Under the pieces are notes generated by a model that saw only the letters and a list, made by a program, of their open reading frames with translations, was not told the DNA's origin and made no database searches. This document shows positions 15,869 to 24,260 of a stretch of DNA of 64,000 nt, piece by piece. This DNA comes from Rhodococcus sovatensis (GTDB taxonomy: Bacteria; Actinomycetota; Actinomycetes; Mycobacteriales; Mycobacteriaceae), in assembly GCF_037327425.1 (NCBI RefSeq), contig NZ_CP147846.1, positions 4,650,001-4,714,000 of the forward strand, given 5' to 3'. Within the stretch, counting starts at the first letter, position 1. Each line of letters opens with the position of its first letter. The position numbers and the translations under genes were made by a program.

Positions 15869-16426
15869 CTACACATGCTCCGACACCAGCACCGCAGTTG
15901 TGTTCGAATCCAACGCCTCGAAGGTGTGCGGCAGGTCGCCCGGGTAGCTGATGTAGTCCCCGGGGTGGAGTTCGACGGGTTCGTCGGTCGGCCCCACCAG
16001 GGCACGGCCCGCGCACAGAACCACGTGCTCGACGACGCCAGGAGAGTGCGGATCCGACCTTCTCGGCTCCCCCACCTGCGCGGTGATGAGGTAGATGTCT
16101 CGGCGCGCATTCGGTGGACACGACGCCAGCAGGGTGGCGACGTAGTCGGCGGTGTCCGACGCGATCCCGGGGCCCTCGCCGGCGCGAATCAACTGGACCC
16201 GAGGCTTGGCCGGCTCGACGAGGTGAGCGAACGGCACATCGAGTGTCACGCTCAACGCCCACAGGGTCTCCACGCTGGGGTTCCCGGTGCCGGCCTCGAG
16301 CTGCGACAACGTCGACTTGGCGATTCCCGCTCGGCGTGCGACCTCCGCCAGCGAGAGCCCGACGCGCTTGCGCTCACGCTGGAGTGAGGCCGCAATGGCA
16401 GCGATGGGAGCACTAGGCTGAATCAT
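15869..16426 (-). CDS. XRE-family regulator with C-terminal cupin domain
   Basis: 185 aa. Residues about 14-68 form an XRE helix-turn-helix (GLSLAEVARRAGIAKSTLSQLEAG). Residues about 110-180 form a cupin small-molecule sensor (SPGVVEHVVLCAGRALVG, then LHPGDYISYPGDLPHTFEAL). Such proteins often sense amino-acid-related ligands. It is divergent from azlCD, with a palindrome in the 65-bp gap, so it very probably regulates that branched-chain amino acid exporter. ATG 16426. Confidence 0.9.
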   Translation of the reverse strand: MIQPSAPIAAIAASLQRERKRVGLSLAEVARRAGIAKSTLSQLEAGTGNPSVETLWALSVTLDVPFAHLVEPAKPRVQLIRAGEGPGIASDTADYVATLLASCPPNARRDIYLITAQVGEPRRSDPHSPGVVEHVVLCAGRALVGPTDEPVELHPGDYISYPGDLPHTFEALDSNTTAVLVSEHV

Positions 16427-16447
16427 GGGGTCATTCTATCGGGCGAT

Positions 16448-16465
16448 CGTTCGCCTTGACGAACG
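16448..16465. promoter_or_regulatory. Operator-like palindrome between XRE-cupin and azlC
   Basis: CGTTCG-N6-CGAACG in the 65-bp divergent gap, with a further TTTCGTTCAC half-site nearby. TTGACG at 16455-16460 inside it could be the azlC -35 element, so binding would block transcription. Confidence 0.5.
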
Positions 16466-16491
16466 GCCGACTTTCGTTCACTATTGCGTCC

Positions 16492-17175
16492 ATGCGTTCG
16501 ATATTGCGAACACCGCCCTCGTCTCCGTCCCGCGACATCGCGCTCGTGTGTCTCGCCGACGGTCTCGTCGGCGCATCGTTCGGCGCTATCGCGGTGAGTG
16601 CGGGTTTGCCGATCTGGGTTCCCGTCGCCATGTCGGTGTTCGTGTTCGCCGGTGCAGCACAGTTCATTCTCGTGGGAGTGCTTGCCGCAGGAGGTAATCC
16701 ACTGGCTGCGGTCGCCAGCGCGTTGCTGGTCAACACTCGACTCGTCCCGCTCGGCTTCTCTATCAGCGACACGTTCGACGGCACGTCCTGGCCGCGAAAG
16801 CTCCTCGGATCGCATCTGATCACCGACGAAGCCGTGGCATTCACAGCGATGGAAAGCGAGCGCACCCGGCGGCGCGCTGCGTTCTGGCTGTGCGGAATCG
16901 GACTGTTCGTCGCCTGGAACACCGGTGTGTTGATCGGCGCGTTTCTCGGCGGCCAGATCACCGACACCGCCGCCCTCGGGCTCGATGCAGCGTTTCCAGC
17001 AGTGCTGATCGCCCTCATCATGCCCGCCCTGCGGGACGCTCTCACCAGGAACGCAGCGTTGATCGGCGCGGCGATCGCAGTGGCCGCAGCGCTCGTCCTT
17101 CCACCGGGCCTCCCGGTCCTCCTTGCGCTTCTCGGAGTGATACCGGCCTACGTCGCAACGAAGGTGAACGCATGA
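16492..17175 (+). CDS. azlC: AzlC-family branched-chain amino acid exporter subunit
   Basis: 227 aa inner-membrane protein with about five to six helices. It carries the AzlC features DIALVCLADGLVGASFGAIAV, FVFAGAAQFILVGVLAAGG and LLVNTRLVPLGFSI. With AzlD it forms a two-component exporter for leucine/isoleucine/valine or analogues. ATG 16492 is preferred over GTG 16456 because the latter lies in the operator region. Its stop overlaps the azlD start (ATGA). Confidence 0.9.
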   Translation: MRSILRTPPSSPSRDIALVCLADGLVGASFGAIAVSAGLPIWVPVAMSVFVFAGAAQFILVGVLAAGGNPLAAVASALLVNTRLVPLGFSISDTFDGTSWPRKLLGSHLITDEAVAFTAMESERTRRRAAFWLCGIGLFVAWNTGVLIGAFLGGQITDTAALGLDAAFPAVLIALIMPALRDALTRNAALIGAAIAVAAALVLPPGLPVLLALLGVIPAYVATKVNA

Positions 17176-17483
17176 ATCTCGTCCTTCCCATCGTCGCGCT
17201 CGCCGTAGGCACGATGGCATTTCGAGTTGCCGGTCCCCTACTCCGAACCCGGATGACCCTCTCGCCCCGCGTCGAGCAGCTCACGTCCGTCAGCGTCGCC
17301 GTCATCTTCGTGGCTTTGGTCGCCACGTCCGCACTCGTCGTCGACAACGGGTTCGCGGGAGTCGCTCTTCCGGCAGGCGTCGCGGTCGCGGCCCTGTTGG
17401 CGTGGAAAAAGGCGCCATTTGTCGCAATCGTCGTCGCCGCTGCTTCGACAACCGGAATCCTTCGCCTCCTGGGTGTTTCGTGA
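17172..17483 (+). CDS. azlD: AzlD-family small exporter subunit
   Basis: 103 aa, three to four hydrophobic helices. FRVAGPLLRTR and the LLAWKKAPFVAIVVAAASTTGILRL ending match AzlD, the small partner of AzlC. ATG 17172 overlaps the azlC stop by 4 nt, so the two are translationally coupled. Regulation is probably by the divergent XRE-cupin protein. Confidence 0.88.
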   Translation: MNLVLPIVALAVGTMAFRVAGPLLRTRMTLSPRVEQLTSVSVAVIFVALVATSALVVDNGFAGVALPAGVAVAALLAWKKAPFVAIVVAAASTTGILRLLGVS

Positions 17484-17507
17484 CAAGGCGAAGCCCGCAG
17501 ATCACCG

Positions 17508-18086
17508 TCAGAGGGCCGCAATGTGGCCGTGCAGCACCGCTCGAATCGTCGCCCGATCGAGCGAACCATGAGGCGTGATTGCGTTGAGTGACAGACCCGA
17601 GATGAGAGCGGCGAGACGGACCGCTTCCTGGCGCGGGTCAGCAACGCCAATCTGCTCGAGAGCATCTACGAGAACCGCGTTCAGGTCGGTCGCCATCTGC
17701 CGGACAACGGGCTCGAACGCGGAATTCATGCGGGAGGCCGCGATAACCTCCATCAGGATGATCGCTTCTCGATGCTTCTCATCGTCCAGTGGAATCAGTT
17801 CGGCTACAACATCAAACAAGTGTTTCCGCGCGGCATCGCCTGCTGCCCGTCCAGGAGCGGGATGAAGTGCGAGGCGTCTGCCCATATGGTCGCCCGCCTC
17901 GGTCACGGCCGCGACCACGAGCGACTCGTGATCTGGGAAGTAGTGACGGACCGACCCAATATTCAAGCCAGCGGCCGCAGCGACCTTGCGGAATGTCACG
18001 CTAGCTAGGCCCTCGTCGACGGCAAGTCGAAGTGCCGCTTCGGCCACGATACGTCGACGTTGATCGGCATCAACCTGCACGGGCAC
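17508..18086 (-). CDS. TetR-family regulator
   Basis: 192 aa. Helix-turn-helix RRRIVAEAALRLAVDEGLAS with recognition region AAAAGLNIGSVRHYFPDHES; C-terminal domain of the BetI-like type. Start GTG 18086. It is divergent from a methyltransferase gene, and a TATCAC-N4-GTGATA palindrome lies between, so it probably represses itself and that gene. Ligand unknown. Confidence 0.87.
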   Translation of the reverse strand: MPVQVDADQRRRIVAEAALRLAVDEGLASVTFRKVAAAAGLNIGSVRHYFPDHESLVVAAVTEAGDHMGRRLALHPAPGRAAGDAARKHLFDVVAELIPLDDEKHREAIILMEVIAASRMNSAFEPVVRQMATDLNAVLVDALEQIGVADPRQEAVRLAALISGLSLNAITPHGSLDRATIRAVLHGHIAAL

Positions 18087-18113
18087 AGATCAAGTCTAAG
18101 CTCCATTTTTATA

Positions 18114-18129
18114 TATCACGCGTGTGATA
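18114..18129. promoter_or_regulatory. TetR operator candidate
   Basis: TATCAC-GCGT-GTGATA, exact 6-bp arms, in the gap between the TetR gene (minus) and the methyltransferase gene (plus), beside an AT-rich TTTTTATATA stretch likely to hold the promoter. Confidence 0.6.
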
Positions 18130-18169
18130 CAAAGATGCGGTGCTACACATCGACGTCGAGGGAGCATTG

Positions 18170-19009
18170 ATGAACGAGATGGAAGCCATCGCCGCCAACA
18201 AGGCGAACTGGGATGATCGGGCCGAAGTTCACGCCCGTTCCGATCTGTACGGAGTCGACAACTTCATAGCCGACCGAGCAGACATCTCCTCGGTGGTGCT
18301 GAACGACCTATCGATCCTTGCCCCTCATCTGCCGAAGTCCGGGGTCGTAGATCGTTCACTTCTGCACTTGCAGTGCCATATCGGAACCGACACCATCTCG
18401 TGGGCACGGCTTGGCGCGATCAACGTGCACGGACTCGACCTGTCGCCGAACTCTCTGCAACACGCTGCTCGCATCGCGGCCGCCGACAACCGCGACATCA
18501 CCTGGGTAGAAGGTGATGCCCGATTCGCCTCGGCACTGATCGGACGACGATTCGATACGATCGTCACCAGTGCCGGAACAATCGTCTGGCTACCGGAGCT
18601 TGCCAGCTGGGCTCAGTCGATACACGACCTTCTCGAGCCTGGCGGCATATTTCTGATCCGCGATGACCATCCGATCCTCGGCGCAATGGCATTTTCACCG
18701 TGGGAGATCACCGACGACTATCTAGGAGACGGGCAGCCGCGCACGTACGAGGACTCCGGGACCTACACCGAAGAGTCGACCGGGCGAATAAAGCACACGC
18801 TCAACCACGAATGGCGTCATGACCTCGGTGAGATCATCAGTTCACTCCTACACGCCGGGCTTCACATCGACGCGGTCGCCGAACTTCCTTATATGGACTG
18901 GGCAGCCTTCCCCCAGCTCGTATCCTGCGCCGAGGGGTGGACGCTGCCGCCTGAGTCGCCGAGAATTCCGCTGAACTTCGCAATCGTGGCGAGCCGCCAA
19001 GACTCATGA
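18170..19009 (+). CDS. SAM-dependent methyltransferase
   Basis: 279 aa class I methyltransferase: LLHLQCHIGTDTISWARLGA is the SAM-binding motif I region, VHGLDLSPNSL motif II, VEGDARF motif III and GGIFLIRDDHPIL the post-motif. Substrate is unknown; the family is widespread among actinobacterial small-molecule methyltransferases. ATG 18170 with GAGGGAG at 18158-18164 is a better start than the upstream TTG/ATG at 18140. Divergent from, and presumably controlled by, the TetR protein. Confidence 0.85.
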   Translation: MNEMEAIAANKANWDDRAEVHARSDLYGVDNFIADRADISSVVLNDLSILAPHLPKSGVVDRSLLHLQCHIGTDTISWARLGAINVHGLDLSPNSLQHAARIAAADNRDITWVEGDARFASALIGRRFDTIVTSAGTIVWLPELASWAQSIHDLLEPGGIFLIRDDHPILGAMAFSPWEITDDYLGDGQPRTYEDSGTYTEESTGRIKHTLNHEWRHDLGEIISSLLHAGLHIDAVAELPYMDWAAFPQLVSCAEGWTLPPESPRIPLNFAIVASRQDS

Positions 19010-19085
19010 CGCACCCTGTCGACAGCCACGATCTCCGACATTGAATCGTTCGCGGGCCAGGCAGGCCCGGTGCATAATGCACCCC

Positions 19086-19565
19086 ATGAGCCCAACTCCG
19101 AGCGGCATTCTTCGCAGCACCGACACCGGTATCGACCTCGAGATCACCAGAGCCATCGCCGCGCCCCGCGAGGACGTGTGGGCCAGCCTCACCGAATCCG
19201 ACCGCACCGCGCTGTGGTACGGCCCGTGGGAACGGGTTTTCGACAATGCGATTCGGGTTCAATTGACCTTCGAGGAGGGTACGCCGTGGATGGACATGCA
19301 TGTCGAGGCCTGTGAGCCACCACGCCGGTTGGCCGTGACCTCCGATGGCTGGGATTTGGAAGCAGTACTCGCCGAAGTCGGAGACGGAACTACCATCACA
19401 TTCATTCAGCACTTTCGCGACGCCGAGGGGCTGGGAGACATCGGACCCGGGTGGGAGTACTACCTGGACATGCTGATCGCCTCCCGTGACGGCCTGCCGC
19501 TACCCAACTTCGACGACTACTACCCCTCCCAAAAGGAGTACTACTCGTCGCTGCTGCCTCGGTAG
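19086..19565 (+). CDS. SRPBCC (AHSA1-type) domain protein
   Basis: 159 aa, START/SRPBCC-like fold: LEITRAIAAPREDVWASLTESDRTALWYG is the classic AHSA1 opening, then PWMDMHVEACEPPRRL and TTITFIQHF. Members bind lipophilic ligands or act as stress-related chaperone co-factors; a specific role is not evident. ATG 19086. Its 3' end overlaps the convergent MarR gene by 25 bp. Confidence 0.82.
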   Translation: MSPTPSGILRSTDTGIDLEITRAIAAPREDVWASLTESDRTALWYGPWERVFDNAIRVQLTFEEGTPWMDMHVEACEPPRRLAVTSDGWDLEAVLAEVGDGTTITFIQHFRDAEGLGDIGPGWEYYLDMLIASRDGLPLPNFDDYYPSQKEYYSSLLPR

Positions 19566-20002
19566 CGCCTCGACGCGGCAATGATCTTCTGCATACCCTC
19601 GAGCACCCGATAGATTTCGTCCTCACCCACCTCGTTGCCCACGGCGTCGGCATAAGCATGCTGATTCTTCCGCAGCTTCGCGAGCGTGTTGTGTCCTTCC
19701 GGCGTAGGTTGCACCAGCTTGGCGCGGGCGTGGTTCGGGTTCTCGACGTACTCCGCCCAGCCCTTCTCGACGAGAATGTCCGCGGTCCGCTGCACGCTCT
19801 GTCGGGCAAGGCCGAGCCCTACTCGACGCGCGATCTCGGCCACCGGTATCGGCTCGTCCAGCGTCGCGCCGAGCACCTGCCACCACGCAGGCGTCAGACC
19901 AGCAGGTTCGGCGATATCCTTTGCTGCCGCCAGGAATTCACCGTTGAGCTCGAAGGCCGGCAGGACGATGGACGTCAAGGCATCTCCGGCAGTCGTTCTC
20001 AC
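19541..20002 (-). CDS. MarR-family regulator
   Basis: 153 aa. Winged helix: LTPAWWQVLGATLDEPIPVAEIARRVG with recognition helix LARQSVQRTADILVEKGW, then wing NHARAKLVQPTPEG. GTG 20002 overlaps the DJ-1-like stop codon (GTGA), so it is the second gene of a two-gene operon. Two TGACAG/CTGTCA palindromes over the operon promoter are likely its autoregulatory sites. Confidence 0.88.
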   Translation of the reverse strand: MRTTAGDALTSIVLPAFELNGEFLAAAKDIAEPAGLTPAWWQVLGATLDEPIPVAEIARRVGLGLARQSVQRTADILVEKGWAEYVENPNHARAKLVQPTPEGHNTLAKLRKNQHAYADAVGNEVGEDEIYRVLEGMQKIIAASRRYRGSSDE

Positions 20003-20601
20003 TGGGCGCCTTGCAGTTGCTCGAAGTACTTCTTCTCCCCTGTGCTGTACAGCCCGTACCAGGCGTCGATGATGGGCTGCGGGAAGAGTTCGAGGATCTC
20101 GAAGAGCGCCTTGGAGAATTCGAGTGGCGCCGTTCCCGGTGCGGTGACGAGATTGCCGCCCACGACAGTTCGTTCGTCTCGATAGAGCTCGCCACCTGTG
20201 TATTCGGCTGCCGCAGCGAGGAATTCGGGCGCATTGCTCGTATGGGGTACGGAATTGAGCGCACCGACACGAGCCAGCCCAAGCGTCGCACCGCAGATAG
20301 CGCCGACAGGAACGCCCTTCGCGAGTAGGTCCACGGCGAGATCGAGAACCTTCGCATGACCCTGCCCCCACGAGCCGCCTCCAGGAAGGATCAGAGCCGC
20401 TACGTCGGTCAGATCCGCGAGATCACCGTCGGGCAGGATCCGTATGCCACCGAGAGTGGTCACAGCGCCCCCGCCGTCGGACAGGACTTGGAGTCGATAC
20501 CGATCCGAGCCTTGCTCCCGAGCCATCGCAATCCCAGCCACGATGTAGCTGTACTCCCAATCGGCCATGGTATCCGTTGCGTAGAGCGCGATGGTCTTCA
20601 T
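19999..20601 (-). CDS. DJ-1/PfpI-family protein
   Basis: 200 aa, glutamine-amidotransferase-like fold. The nucleophile elbow is VGAICGATLGLA (Cys about 103). ALILPGGGSWGQG and LVTAPGTAPLEFSKALFEIL are typical of the YajL/PfpI/ThiJ group. Members are glyoxalases, proteases or redox-responsive proteins. First gene of an operon with a MarR regulator, under a strong promoter with two operators. The physiological signal may be a reactive electrophile or oxidant (inference). Confidence 0.88.
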   Translation of the reverse strand: MKTIALYATDTMADWEYSYIVAGIAMAREQGSDRYRLQVLSDGGGAVTTLGGIRILPDGDLADLTDVAALILPGGGSWGQGHAKVLDLAVDLLAKGVPVGAICGATLGLARVGALNSVPHTSNAPEFLAAAAEYTGGELYRDERTVVGGNLVTAPGTAPLEFSKALFEILELFPQPIIDAWYGLYSTGEKKYFEQLQGAQ

Positions 20602-20616
20602 AGCTACCTCCGTGGT

Positions 20617-20660
20617 TGACAGTGTGCTGTCAGCTTAGGAAGTTGACAGCATCCTGTCAA
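20617..20660 (-). promoter_or_regulatory. DJ-1/MarR operon promoter with two operators
   Basis: On the minus strand TTGACA (20660-20655), a 17-nt spacer and TAAGCT (20637-20632) make a consensus-like promoter. TTGACAG-CATC-CTGTCAA (20643-20660) covers the -35 and TGACAG-TGTG-CTGTCA (20617-20632) abuts the -10, with centres 27 bp apart. This is the expected layout for MarR autorepression. Confidence 0.75.
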
Positions 20661-20732
20661 TCACTGGCGACGGAGGCTGGTCCATGTCATCGGCTGTAGG
20701 GATCCGTGGATCGAGCCCACTCCTCACAACCG

Positions 20733-20776
20733 AGATGTTCGTTTACAACCCGGATCGACGTTGTAAACGAACATCT
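20733..20776. repeat. 17-bp perfect inverted repeat of unknown role
   Basis: AGATGTTCGTTTACAAC (20733-20749) and its exact complement (20760-20776) around a 10-nt loop, extended outward by ACAACC/GGTTGT after one mismatch to give a stem of about 24 bp. It lies between divergent transcription units, upstream of the Rieske gene, so it is not a simple terminator. Confidence 0.7.
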
Positions 20777-20867
20777 AGGTTGTAGGAAGGAACGCCTGGG
20801 CATTCCCTTTTGCAAGGATGCCTCCTGTTCACGGGCGCCCCAGACGCTCGTTCCGCATACTGGAGGC

Positions 20868-21884
20868 ATGGTCGCACTCGACGCCCTCCGTAACCGGTGG
20901 CCCAAGAACCTACCGCTGCAACCGCTGCCCTCCGAAGCGTGGGCGAAGCAAAAGCCCACCTGGAAGGGCGCCAACCCCCAAGTCATCGAATCCGCCCTCA
21001 AGAGGGCGAAGACCAGACCGTCGGGTAACTGGTTCGTCTTCGCCGCGAGCCGCGACATCGGCACCAAAGAACCGTTCGGCCGCAACATCGGCACCACCGA
21101 ACTCGTGGCGTGGCGCGACGAGACCGGCGGCATCCACATCGCCCCCGGTGCGTGCCCTCACCTCGGTGCACCCCTGGACAAGGCAAAGATCGAGTGCGAC
21201 ACCTTGATCTGCCTGTGGCACGGCATGCCCCTCGGGCCGAAAGGTCGTCCGGGCTGGCGGCCTCTACCGGCATTCGACGACGGAATCCTGGTGTGGGTAC
21301 GTCTCGACGAGCTCGGCGGTGAGGAGCCGACGCCGGTGCCCGTGGTCCCGATCAGACCGCCGTCGTCGACGAGCGTGGACGCAGTAGTCACCCTGACCGG
21401 CATCTGTGAGCCGGACGACGTCGTCGCCAATCGCCTCGACCCGTGGCACGGCGCGTGGTTCCATCCGTATTCGTTTGCGAGATTGAAGGTCATCGAGGCG
21501 CCGACGGACATCGATGTCCCCGACGAGGACGACCGGTTCCTCGTCGACGTCACTTTCCGCGTCAGCCGCGGAATCGGCGTACCGGTGCGCGCAGAATTCG
21601 TCTGCCCAGGTCCACGAACCATCGTCATGCGGATCCTCGAAGGCGAGGGCGCGGGAAGCGTCGTCGAGACGCACGCGACACCCATGGCTCCCGGTCCCGA
21701 CGGTAAGCCTCGGACCGCGGTCATCGAGGCGACGGTTGCGAGCTCGGACCGCCCTGGCTTTCGTTTTGCTCGCAAGGTAGCGCCCCTGATCAGGCCGGCA
21801 ATGGGCTGGACCGCCGCGCGGTTGTGGAAAGACGACCTCGACTACGCCGAGCGTCGGTACGACTTGCGGTCGAGAGGCCTGTAG
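20868..21884 (+). CDS. Rieske [2Fe-2S] protein with DUF5914 domain (carotenoid-associated)
   Basis: 338 aa. The Rieske cluster ligands are in CPHLGAPL and CLWHGMPLG (about residues 102-123). The C-terminal DUF5914 region (DPWHGAWFHPYSFARLKV...) is characteristic of actinobacteria. These proteins co-occur with CrtU in aromatic-carotenoid clusters and probably act in keto- or aryl-carotenoid oxidation (inference from context). ATG 20868 follows TGGAGG; the longer upstream frame reads through the inverted repeat and is rejected. Convergent with crtU. Confidence 0.8.
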   Translation: MVALDALRNRWPKNLPLQPLPSEAWAKQKPTWKGANPQVIESALKRAKTRPSGNWFVFAASRDIGTKEPFGRNIGTTELVAWRDETGGIHIAPGACPHLGAPLDKAKIECDTLICLWHGMPLGPKGRPGWRPLPAFDDGILVWVRLDELGGEEPTPVPVVPIRPPSSTSVDAVVTLTGICEPDDVVANRLDPWHGAWFHPYSFARLKVIEAPTDIDVPDEDDRFLVDVTFRVSRGIGVPVRAEFVCPGPRTIVMRILEGEGAGSVVETHATPMAPGPDGKPRTAVIEATVASSDRPGFRFARKVAPLIRPAMGWTAARLWKDDLDYAERRYDLRSRGL

Positions 21885-21925
21885 CGCTGTAGGTCGGCCC
21901 GGGCTGTAGGTCGACCCGGGCAGTG

Positions 21926-22007
21926 GACCTGGCACCCTTTTTGCCGAGCTAGCACACACGCTCGGAGGCGAACAGGGGTGCCAGGTCGGCAAAAATGGTG
22001 CTAGCTC
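21926..22007. terminator. Long imperfect hairpin with interleaved complementary blocks
   Basis: Blocks A GACCTGGCACCC, B TTTTTGCC and C GAGCTAGCAC (21926-21955) are followed by their exact complements in the same order: A' 21976-21987, B' 21988-21995, C' 21998-22007. As a whole, the two sides also pair as a conventional ~30-bp stem with about five mismatches, because A and C are similar to each other. It lies between the convergent Rieske and crtU genes, so a bidirectional transcript end is the simplest reading. Confidence 0.6.
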
Positions 22008-22023
22008 CCCCTCGAGGGCCGCA

Positions 22024-23523
22024 TCAGGCCTTCTGCAACCCTGCCGTCCACGAGTCGATCTTGTCGAACATCCGGAACCGCCCCTTGACCGGGACTGTCA
22101 CGATGTCGTGCCCGGCAACTCCCCAGCTCGCGAGCAGGGTGTTGGCCGCGTGCAGACCCGTCGTCGCTGCCCGTTCCATCAGAGCCACCGGCAGATCGAT
22201 GCGGATCCCGTCGCCCGCGAGAACCAAACCGGGCTCGGGGGTACGCACAGTGGGCCGACGAGCGAAATGGCCGAGCCCGAACATCGGGCAGTCGTCCCGC
22301 CACTCAGAGCGCGAGGACACCACCACAGCCGACGCGGTTTCCGGATAGATCTCGTGCATCCGCGCGATCAACTGCTCGCGCGTGAGTTCCTCGGAATCGG
22401 TCGCAGCGTAGGCGTGCAGTTCGACGACCGATCCACCAGTGCGGGCGGCCCACTCGGCAGCCTCGTCCTCGAATCGTTCGAGAATGCTGATGTTGTCGAT
22501 CGGCGGCATTCCGCCGGTCCCGATGAACGCGGGCCGATCAGCGTTCACAGGCTTGTCGAGCCAGACGCGGTGCACGAGGAAAGCAGGTGTGTTCTCCAAC
22601 GCCGCTACGTCACTGCGCCACTCGTCGGTCCCCAGATTGCCGGCCAGCTTCCGAAGCCCACCGACGTCGGTCGCGAGCACGACTGCGTCGAACTTCTCCC
22701 CGTCGACGGTGAACCCACGCTCGATCTTCTCGACCGACACGCCGGTTCGGATCTCGACTCCGAGCCCGGACAGGTACTCCCCCAACGGATCCCACAGCGT
22801 CTGGGGATAGGGACCGGTCGGAACATCGAAGACGAGGCCTTCCGAGGATCCGAGGAAGTAGATGTGGAACATCATCGCCAGCTCGGCCGCCGACATCTTT
22901 TCCGGATCAGCGAAGAAGCTGCGCGAGAACACGCCGAACGCGAGATGCCGTGCGGCTTCGGGGAAGTTGATGCGACGCAGGAACTCGGCGGCCGAGACGT
23001 CGTCGAGCTTGTCGAACGTCTCGGGCACACTGACCGTCATCAACGGCAGCGCCGCCAATCCGCTCAGGTTGCCGAGATCGCGCCACTTGAACGTCGGACT
23101 TCGCTTGACGAACGCAAACGCATTCAACGGCGGCGTCGGCGGCAGACCCTTGAATCCGTCGATTCGGCCGTCGCCGTCGATCAGCGGGTAGTCCTCGACC
23201 GCATGCAACCGCGTCAGGCCAGGATCACTGCGCTCCAACAGGTTCCGCAGATTGTAATACTGCCGGAAGAAGGCGTGGAAGCCGCGGCTCATCGTCACCG
23301 GGGAGCCGTCGTCGAGCGTCGTCGACCATCCGCCGACGCGTCCACCCAGATACCCTTCCTGTTCCAGAACTACGACGGATACTCCACGCTCGGCCAAAGC
23401 TGTTGCCGCACTGAGACCGGCGATGCCACCGCCGACCACGGCGACCCGCGGAACTGCGGACAGCGACTCCGCGGACGAATATCCGGGGGGAGCCGTATGC
23501 ACCACGCGCCGACGGTCACTCAT
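22024..23523 (-). CDS. crtU: FAD-dependent carotene desaturase/aromatase, CrtU type
   Basis: 499 aa. Rossmann FAD motif VAVVGGGIAGLSAATALAERG with acidic end VVVLEQEGYLGGRVG, then MSRGFHAFFRQYYNLRNLL, which is characteristic of isorenieratene synthase-type CrtU. The C-terminal FAD contact is LVLAGDGIRIDLPVALMERA. CrtU desaturates and methyl-shifts a beta-ionone ring to a phi (aromatic) ring, giving chlorobactene/isorenieratene-type pigments. ATG 23523 overlaps the upstream methyltransferase stop (ATGA). Last gene of an S4-protein / methyltransferase / crtU unit. No crtE, crtB or crtI is in the window. Confidence 0.82.
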   Translation of the reverse strand: MSDRRRVVHTAPPGYSSAESLSAVPRVAVVGGGIAGLSAATALAERGVSVVVLEQEGYLGGRVGGWSTTLDDGSPVTMSRGFHAFFRQYYNLRNLLERSDPGLTRLHAVEDYPLIDGDGRIDGFKGLPPTPPLNAFAFVKRSPTFKWRDLGNLSGLAALPLMTVSVPETFDKLDDVSAAEFLRRINFPEAARHLAFGVFSRSFFADPEKMSAAELAMMFHIYFLGSSEGLVFDVPTGPYPQTLWDPLGEYLSGLGVEIRTGVSVEKIERGFTVDGEKFDAVVLATDVGGLRKLAGNLGTDEWRSDVAALENTPAFLVHRVWLDKPVNADRPAFIGTGGMPPIDNISILERFEDEAAEWAARTGGSVVELHAYAATDSEELTREQLIARMHEIYPETASAVVVSSRSEWRDDCPMFGLGHFARRPTVRTPEPGLVLAGDGIRIDLPVALMERAATTGLHAANTLLASWGVAGHDIVTVPVKGRFRMFDKIDSWTAGLQKA

Positions 23524-24260
23524 GTCGTCTCCTCCGGTCGTGCTCCCAGGAAGGTGTGTACGACGCCGTTCTGCCAACCCGTCATGGTCTCGTTGCTGAC
23601 ACCGGTGAAGCCGGCTCGCTGCATTCGGCGCGAATACTCGCGGACGCCGTCGAAGCTGGCCACGCTGCGCCACAGGTGCTTGTAGAGAGTGAGGTCGCGG
23701 GTGGCTGCGTAGCCGAGCGGAATGATGATGGCCCAGCACACGAGCGTCCAGACGATCCTGGCACGTAGTGACTCTTTGACCGAATACTCGTGGAACGCAA
23801 TGGACGACCCCGGCTTCAGCAGGGAAAGCAACGACTTCAGCTCGGTGTCCGGATCATCCACGTTTCTGATCAGGTAGGCCGCGAGAATGCCGTCGAACGG
23901 GCCGTCGACGCCGTTGTCACGGAGGTCCTCGACACGAGAGTGCACGAACGTCACGTTCGGCGGCCACTTCTTAGCGCGCGCGACCTCGAGCATCTCCGCC
24001 GACGCATCCGCCGCGACGATCTCCGCGTGCGGCGCGGCCTTCAACAGCGCGGCCGTCGATGCACCTGTGCCGCAACCGATGTCGAGCAGTCGTAGGCCGT
24101 CGCCGAGCCCAGGAAGTCGCAGGCGCTCCGCCGATTTGGCGAGATGCTCGTGGTAACCGGGGTTGGCCCCGACGAGACGGTCGTAGGACGAGGCATCCTG
24201 GTCGAATGCGCTGGGTACCTGAGCCCTGCGCAGTCCGCTCTTGCCGACAGTCCCGCTCAC
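23520..24260 (-). CDS. Class I SAM methyltransferase in the crtU operon
   Basis: 246 aa. SAM motif LLDIGCGTGASTAALL, acidic loop IVAADASAEML, then VHSRVEDL and LLKPGSSIAFHEYS; overall UbiE/MenG-like with a hydrophobic stretch (WTLVCWAIIIPLGYAAT) near residue 180 that suggests membrane association. Its position between an S4-domain gene and crtU (both overlapping by 4 nt) suggests a role in lipid or carotenoid modification. GTG 24260. Substrate not known. Confidence 0.8.
   Translation of the reverse strand: MSGTVGKSGLRRAQVPSAFDQDASSYDRLVGANPGYHEHLAKSAERLRLPGLGDGLRLLDIGCGTGASTAALLKAAPHAEIVAADASAEMLEVARAKKWPPNVTFVHSRVEDLRDNGVDGPFDGILAAYLIRNVDDPDTELKSLLSLLKPGSSIAFHEYSVKESLRARIVWTLVCWAIIIPLGYAATRDLTLYKHLWRSVASFDGVREYSRRMQRAGFTGVSNETMTGWQNGVVHTFLGARPEETT

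Noticed and set aside
18837..19412. 191-codon minus-strand frame over the methyltransferase / SRPBCC junction
   Set aside because: Antisense to two genes with clear folds; no ribosome site or motif.
21926..22007. A second riboswitch or pseudoknotted ncRNA gene
   Set aside because: It lies between convergent gene ends with no downstream gene to regulate, and resembles no known riboswitch; listed as a terminator-like structure.
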